Part shown: positions 5,098 to 9,448 of the stretch, one piece after another | How the letters are laid out: the number at the start of each line of letters is the position of its first letter | Numbering within the stretch: the first letter of the stretch is position 1 | From: Candidatus Phycorickettsia trachydisci | Lineage (GTDB): Bacteria; Pseudomonadota; Alphaproteobacteria; Rickettsiales; Rickettsiaceae | DNA: 9,448 nucleotides | Reading direction: 5' to 3' | Assembly: GCA_945875085.1 (NCBI GenBank) | Contig: CAMCJU010000023.1 | Coordinates: 1-9,448, forward strand | The notes under the pieces: model-generated | Seen by the model: only the letters and a program-made list of their open reading frames with translations | Database searches by the model: none | Told to the model about the DNA's origin: nothing | Program-made: the position numbers and the translations under genes

Positions 5098-7152
5098 ATG
5101 AAAATAGCCATTATCGGAGCAGGTGTCATGGGAGCATCTATTGCAGCCCACATTGCTAGCTGCGGCACTAAGGTATTGCTACTAGATTTAGCAGATCATG
5201 CTAATGAGGATAAAAACTATTTGCTGCGCAAAGCGCTTGACAAAATTGGACTGAGCAAACCGGCGTTAATTTCCCATCCTAGCAAGCTAGAAAACATCCG
5301 CATTGGCAATTTACAAGATGATATCCAGTTACTACAAGATTGCGACCTAGTGATAGAGGCCGTTGTCGAGAAGCTAGATGTAAAGAGAGAATTATTCAGC
5401 ATGATAGCAAAGTTTTTACATAAAGATTGTGTTATAGCCTCTAATACTTCAACCTTACTATTAAGCTCGTTAAAGCAGCAAAACATCTGGCGACAAACAA
5501 TAATTATTCATTTCTTTAATCCGCCTAGATATCTTAGCCTTGTTGAGTTGATCGTAGATGAGCTGACTCCCATTGAAAAAGTCGATAAAATTGAGAGTTT
5601 TCTAACGCACCAGCTTGGCAGAAATGTTATTAGATGCCAAGATCGCCCAGGTTTTATTGCCAATCGCATAGGTTGCTTTTTCCTGGAATTAGCATTGAAA
5701 AAGGCAGTAGAGCAAAATTTAAGCCTGCAAAAGATAGATATCATTGCCAGTAAACTTCTTCTTTTGCCTAAAACGGGCATTTTTGGCTTACTTGACCTTA
5801 TTGGCCTTGATGTCATTAAGCTAATTGGCAAATCGCTGACTAGTGCTTTGGCGCCAAACGATCAATACCATGGAGTATATGACTACTCTGGGGTAGTATC
5901 GAAGCTTGTAGCGCGTGGATTGCTAGGGGCAAAAATGGGCGCAGGATTTTATAAAAGACAAGGATCTCAAAAGCTTGCTTTGAATTTAAGCAGCTTGGAA
6001 TATGAAGCTTTGGCAGATTTTGACGATAAAACTTATGGCAGCATAAGCGGACTTTTGCAGGCAGGCGATAGTATCAGCAAATACTTTAAAGATTTAATCC
6101 AGCAGACCTATGAGTATGCTTTGAAAATGATTCCTGAGGTTACTGATAATATTGGGCAGATTGACCAAGTATTAAAGCTAGGCTTTAATTGGCACTACGG
6201 GATAAGTCAGCTGTTTGATATTTTTCAGCAAAAGCCTTTAGTTGCAGCAGATGGTAAGGCAAATGGCGTTGAAGATTATTTGGCAGATTATTCTGCAAAG
6301 GAGATTATCTCCAATAATGATGCCAAAGTTTTTGCTTTTAAAGATAGCTTGATTTTTTGCTTTAAGACTAAATTTAATATTTTAAATGCTGGGGTTTTTG
6401 ATTTAATAAATAAGGCGCTTGATCTGGCATCAAAAAAATCTCAAAAACTAATTATTTATAATCAAGGAAAGCATTTCTCTGCAGGCGGCGACTTAAAGTT
6501 TTTTCTAGAGCATGCTAAAAATAAAGACTTTCAAGCCATAAAAGCATTTTTGCAATTAGGCCAAGATACGCTGCAGAAAATTAAGTATTGCCCCGTGCCA
6601 GTAATTGCAATAGCTAAAAATCTTGCTCTTGGGGGCGGCTGCGAGCTATTATTGCAAAGCGGCGTGATAGTATCTAGCATCGAGCTACAAGCTGGCTTAG
6701 TTGAAGTTGGCGTAGGGCTTATTCCCGCCTGGGGCGGATTAAAAGAGATGATCATGCGCGGGGGAGGTGATAGCTTGAATTTAAAAAAATTACTGAATAA
6801 TATTTTGTATCAAAATAAGACTTCTTCTGCGGATTTTTTTATACACGATTATTTAGCCCCCGTCCAGAGCGTCATTCATCCAAATGACATGCTAAATGCA
6901 GCCTTGAGTCTAGATGCTTTAGCATGGAAGCCTGCGGCTAAGTATCAGGGGGTTTTGCTTCCTGCAATTAATTTACGAGACGATAATTTTGATCAGCATA
7001 CCCTTTATATAGCTACCTTGATTGAGGAACTAGTCTTGGGCAGGCAAGTTACAGAAAAGAGCCTACTTGAAGCTGAGGTTGAAATTTTCATGGAATTGAT
7101 CAGACAAGATGCCGCTATAGCAAAAATTTCCAAGATTTTAAATATTTATTAG
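5098..7152 (+). CDS. FadN-type 3-hydroxyacyl-CoA dehydrogenase / enoyl-CoA hydratase fusion
   Basis: This is a two-domain enzyme predicted to carry out hydration and NAD-dependent oxidation steps of fatty-acid beta-oxidation. The dehydrogenase is N-terminal: NAD-binding GAGVMG (residues 7-12), SNTST (115-119), the catalytic pair His138 (IIHFFNPPRY) and Glu150 (LSLVELI), GFIANRI (185-191), and the C-terminal helical domain to about 340. The hydratase domain occupies about 405-600, with the oxyanion-hole segment HFSAGGDL (459-466), LGGGCE with Glu516, and GLVEVGVGLIP with Glu536; the 20-residue spacing of the two glutamates is that of active hydratases. Domain order is the reverse of FadB/FadJ and as in Bacillus FadN and the rickettsial enzyme. 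At 684 residues it is somewhat shorter than FadN (about 790). A weak GGGA precedes the ATG. No thiolase gene is adjacent. It could also interconvert (S)-3-hydroxybutyryl-CoA and crotonyl-CoA. Confidence 0.92.
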   Translation: MKIAIIGAGVMGASIAAHIASCGTKVLLLDLADHANEDKNYLLRKALDKIGLSKPALISHPSKLENIRIGNLQDDIQLLQDCDLVIEAVVEKLDVKRELFSMIAKFLHKDCVIASNTSTLLLSSLKQQNIWRQTIIIHFFNPPRYLSLVELIVDELTPIEKVDKIESFLTHQLGRNVIRCQDRPGFIANRIGCFFLELALKKAVEQNLSLQKIDIIASKLLLLPKTGIFGLLDLIGLDVIKLIGKSLTSALAPNDQYHGVYDYSGVVSKLVARGLLGAKMGAGFYKRQGSQKLALNLSSLEYEALADFDDKTYGSISGLLQAGDSISKYFKDLIQQTYEYALKMIPEVTDNIGQIDQVLKLGFNWHYGISQLFDIFQQKPLVAADGKANGVEDYLADYSAKEIISNNDAKVFAFKDSLIFCFKTKFNILNAGVFDLINKALDLASKKSQKLIIYNQGKHFSAGGDLKFFLEHAKNKDFQAIKAFLQLGQDTLQKIKYCPVPVIAIAKNLALGGGCELLLQSGVIVSSIELQAGLVEVGVGLIPAWGGLKEMIMRGGGDSLNLKKLLNNILYQNKTSSADFFIHDYLAPVQSVIHPNDMLNAALSLDALAWKPAAKYQGVLLPAINLRDDNFDQHTLYIATLIEELVLGRQVTEKSLLEAEVEIFMELIRQDAAIAKISKILNIY

Positions 7153-7223
7153 TATTTTGGAATTGCAATTTTAACCATTTTGGATCAAAATATCATAAGC
7201 TAAGCAAAATCATATCTTTAAAC

Positions 7224-8501
7224 ATGAATATCAGTAAATTATTGGCTTTTCTTTTGACGATGATTGTCATCAGCAGCTGCGATAAAAGCAAAAATACCGT
7301 CAAAAACATCATTGACTTTACGCCCAAATTACAAAAGGAAGCAGATGAGCAAAATTTATCTGTAGATCCAGCGCTCCAGGTTGATCATTGGAGCGGGGGC
7401 GACTTTGTAAATACACTACCTAGCAATTTTGCCTTGCATGACTGGGATGGCAATTTTGCCAAATCTAGCATGACTCTTGCTGGAAATATTGTTGCCGCTC
7501 CAGTAATTAAGGACGATTTACTATTTGCTCTAGATAGCAAAAACAACATCATCTGCTATGACTTAAAGCAACAAAGCATGCAATGGCGGACAAATTTAAA
7601 CCTGGCTCCAGATAAAGTAGAAGTATTTTGGGGGGGAGTGACACTATTTGAAGATAAATTGTATGTTACTAATAATTCTCAAGAGCTTATTATCTTAGAG
7701 GCTAGCACAGGATATCAGCTCTCCAGGGTCAAGTTAGGCGATATCTTACTTAACCCCGTTACTGTTGACGCTGAGCATATATATTTGCTAACTGCGAGCA
7801 ATCAAATAGTTACCTTAAGAAAAAATGATTTATCGGTTTTATGGCAAGCTAGCGGCGCGCAAAGTAGCTTAAGTCTTTCTCAGCAAAGCTTGACTCAGCC
7901 AATAGCTCTTGATCAAGGCATTTTGATCCCTATGTATTCAGGGCAATTGATTTATAGTAACAAGGATAACGGGCAGCCAAATTGGCAAGCATCTCTTTCA
8001 GGCGGACAGGCTGAATTAAGTGACTTAAGCCCCGCCAATTTAAGTAGCCAAATTATCGTTGACAGCAAAGCTATTTTTGTGCCAAGCTCTTTGGGTTTGC
8101 TCGTAAAAATTGACCTCAGGAATGCTGAGGAGATATGGCGCCGAGATATCTCAGACATACTTGCGATCAATAAATTTAGTAGGTTAGTAGTTGCAACCAC
8201 TAATGCTCAAGAAATTGCTGGGATATCTAGTCGAACCGGTCAGGTTCTTTGGGTAGTGAATTTGGCTCAAGAAGGCAAAGGTTATAAAAATCCTTATAAT
8301 TTACTTACGCCCTTGATGATCAATGATAATATTTACATCTTTAGTAGCAAAGGACAACTCTATAAGATCAGCATTGATGGCATTGTCTTAGAGCAATATA
8401 AGATTCCAGCAGAAGTAAAATTTTACGCAGTAAATAAGCAAGATATCTACTTATTTACCGGACGCGGCATTTGGAAAAATAAACATTTAAAAGCAAAATA
8501 A
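7224..8501 (+). CDS. bamB: Outer-membrane assembly lipoprotein BamB (PQQ-like beta-propeller)
   Basis: BamB is a periplasmic lipoprotein of the BAM complex that helps BamA fold beta-barrel proteins into the outer membrane. The protein has 425 residues, a little longer than E. coli BamB (392). Residues 1-18 are a lipoprotein signal peptide ending in the lipobox ISSC with Cys19 as the lipidation site. After a polar linker to about residue 90, repeated blade motifs follow (APVIKDDLLFALDSKNNIIC, LYVTNNSQELIILEASTG, IFVPSSLGLLVKIDLRN, IYIFSSKGQLYKI), each with the alternating strand and small-residue turn of PQQ-type propellers. The gene begins 71 nt after the fadN-like stop without a clear ribosome binding site. 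It ends 4 nt before trhO, so these two are likely one transcript. In many alphaproteobacteria bamB lies next to der; der is not in this window. Other lipidated PQQ propellers are the main alternative. Confidence 0.88.
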   Translation: MNISKLLAFLLTMIVISSCDKSKNTVKNIIDFTPKLQKEADEQNLSVDPALQVDHWSGGDFVNTLPSNFALHDWDGNFAKSSMTLAGNIVAAPVIKDDLLFALDSKNNIICYDLKQQSMQWRTNLNLAPDKVEVFWGGVTLFEDKLYVTNNSQELIILEASTGYQLSRVKLGDILLNPVTVDAEHIYLLTASNQIVTLRKNDLSVLWQASGAQSSLSLSQQSLTQPIALDQGILIPMYSGQLIYSNKDNGQPNWQASLSGGQAELSDLSPANLSSQIIVDSKAIFVPSSLGLLVKIDLRNAEEIWRRDISDILAINKFSRLVVATTNAQEIAGISSRTGQVLWVVNLAQEGKGYKNPYNLLTPLMINDNIYIFSSKGQLYKISIDGIVLEQYKIPAEVKFYAVNKQDIYLFTGRGIWKNKHLKAK

Positions 8502-8505
8502 CTAC

Positions 8506-9273
8506 ATGTCGCAATTAACCGTTTGGAGTTTTTATTGTTTTGTAGATATCCCTGCTCCGGAGATGCTGTTGCCTAAATTGCTATTAATTGCTAAAAAAAA
8601 GCAAATTAAAGGCACTATTCTACTCTCTAAAGAGGGATTTAATGGCTCAATTTGTGCTAATAGGCAAGACGCTGATTTGCTATTTTGCCAAATTGTTAAT
8701 CTGACTCACGCTAAGGATGTTAATCTAAAAATTAATGACTGCTCGTTTGCAGCTTTCAGTAGACTGAAAATCAAAATTAAAAAAGAGATTGTTGCCATGG
8801 GGGTTGGCGATCTTCATGTAGCGGCGCTAAAAGGCAGGTATGTAAAGCCAGAAAAATGGGATGAGTTTATAGCTCAAGAGCAAGTAGTGCTGCTAGATAC
8901 TAGAAATGATTATGAAGTAGCCATAGGCACCTTTAAAAATGCCATTAATCCTGATATTAAGAACTTTCGCGATTTGCCAAAATGGCTAGAGCAAAATTTG
9001 CCCACATTAAAGGATAAAAAAGTTGCCATGTTTTGCACGGGCGGCATCCGCTGCGAGAAATCTACAGCTTATTTAAAAACTCTAGGACATAATCAGATAT
9101 ATCATCTTGAAGGAGGGATTTTGCAATATCTTGCCGATACTAAAAATCAAAGCGCTGCTTGGCAAGGAGATTGCTTTGTATTTGATGACCGCAGACAAGT
9201 CGATACTGAATTAAATGATCCACGCGCAAGGATAGAGACAAAGATAGAGACAAAGATAGAGGCAGAAATATAA
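8506..9273 (+). CDS. trhO: tRNA uridine(34) hydroxylase, rhodanese-family (UPF0176, short form)
   Basis: TrhO makes 5-hydroxyuridine at U34 of tRNAs that read four-codon boxes (for example Pro, Ala, Val, Ser, Thr, Leu UNN), using oxygen. The 255-residue protein has the N-terminal domain with KGTILLSKEGFNGSI (residues 35-49), then a rhodanese domain from about 115 with VVLLDTRNDYE (127-137). The active loop is MFCTGGIRCEKS with Cys177 and Cys183, and the family's WQGDCFVFDDRR follows near 219-230. It lacks the roughly 90-residue cysteine-containing C-terminal extension of E. coli YceA (350 residues), as in rickettsial short forms. The last residues are a low-complexity ETKIETKIEAEI tail encoded by a 12-bp tandem repeat. 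It starts 4 nt after bamB with no recognisable ribosome binding site, which suggests translational coupling. A tRNA-Pro(UGG), a type of substrate, follows 130 nt downstream. Confidence 0.92.
   Translation: MSQLTVWSFYCFVDIPAPEMLLPKLLLIAKKKQIKGTILLSKEGFNGSICANRQDADLLFCQIVNLTHAKDVNLKINDCSFAAFSRLKIKIKKEIVAMGVGDLHVAALKGRYVKPEKWDEFIAQEQVVLLDTRNDYEVAIGTFKNAINPDIKNFRDLPKWLEQNLPTLKDKKVAMFCTGGIRCEKSTAYLKTLGHNQIYHLEGGILQYLADTKNQSAAWQGDCFVFDDRRQVDTELNDPRARIETKIETKIEAEI
9231..9268. repeat. 12-bp tandem repeat at the 3' end of trhO
   Basis: The unit GATAGAGACAAA occurs at 9231-9242 and 9243-9254, and a degenerate third copy follows to about 9268. It encodes IETK-type repeats at the C-terminus just before the stop codon. 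A slippage-prone, in-frame repeat outside the conserved core would change only tail length. Confidence 0.85.
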
Positions 9274-9309
9274 TTTTACTCCATTTGAGATAAAAACTTC
9301 AAAAATAGC

Positions 9310-9338
9310 TTGAATTTTCCTTCATTGACTGGTATAAA
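9310..9338 (+). promoter_or_regulatory. Candidate promoter of the tRNA-Pro gene
   Basis: TTGAAT (9310-9315) and TATAAA (9333-9338) are separated by 17 nt. Transcription would start near 9345, leaving a leader of about 60 nt before the tRNA. A second -35-like TTGACT (9325-9330) has no well-spaced -10 box. Support is from consensus only. Confidence 0.4.
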
Positions 9339-9403
9339 TATTTATATAGATAGCTCAAATTTAATGAGCTTCACAAGTGCTAATCTTAAGCAAAAATCTA
9401 AAA

Positions 9404-9448
<45 letters not shown>

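Noticed and set aside
5508..5831. Minus-strand ORF of 107 codons within the fadN-like gene
   Set aside because: It lies opposite well-conserved dehydrogenase motifs, so it is a shadow.
7178..7192. Small inverted repeat ATTTTG/CAAAAT before bamB
   Set aside because: Six AT-rich pairs with a 3-nt loop are expected by chance here, and no regulator site or terminator pattern accompanies it.
9352..9370. Hairpin AGCTCA/TGAGCT with a 7-nt loop as a terminator of trhO
   Set aside because: The arms are perfect but only 6 bp, with no T tract on either strand. It may fold in the tRNA leader, but nothing shows a function.

Overview
The window is AT-rich bacterial DNA with short intergenic gaps and mostly weak ribosome binding sites. 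A polyhydroxyalkanoate synthase, a dehydrogenase-first 3-hydroxyacyl-CoA dehydrogenase/enoyl-CoA hydratase fusion, a short TrhO (UPF0176) and a BamB lipoprotein point to a Gram-negative proteobacterium. The most likely source is an alphaproteobacterial endosymbiont of the Rickettsiales/Holosporales type. This placement is inferred from gene content and style; no rRNA or other marker is present.

Left part (1-4054, minus strand). phaC (2393-4054) is followed by a 655-residue, helix-rich, proline-containing protein of unrecognised family (247-2214), and then by the first 17 codons of a paralogue cut by the left edge (1-53). The whole upstream region of the large gene (2215 to about 2389) recurs upstream of the cut paralogue (54 to about 235). 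This shows a tandem gene duplication, probably a paralogue array that continues to the left. The two copies are identical over 66 bp spanning the ribosome binding site, the start codon and the first ten codons. Each also carries a tandem 13-bp direct repeat in its 5' region.

Right part (4183-9448, plus strand). This holds folK (folate biosynthesis), an iscX-like Fe-S assembly gene closely followed by a FadN-type beta-oxidation fusion gene, bamB (outer-membrane assembly) 4 nt from trhO (tRNA U34 hydroxylation), and the 5' 45 bases of a tRNA-Pro(UGG) cut by the right edge. The best promoter by eye lies upstream of iscX (TTGACA-N16-TAAAAT).

Most genes are ordinary housekeeping or lipid-metabolism functions. 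phaC and the fadN-like gene both act on 3-hydroxyacyl-CoA, but they are on opposite strands and no phaA, phaB, phaJ or phasin gene is visible. The part that looks undescribed is the tandem paralogue family on the left: coiled-coil-like, with a duplicated NTLVLENQPPAPP segment next to a hydrophobic stretch and a hydrophilic C-terminus. It could be a secreted or membrane-associated host-interaction protein, but that is inference only. All positions and comparisons were made by eye; no database search was run.
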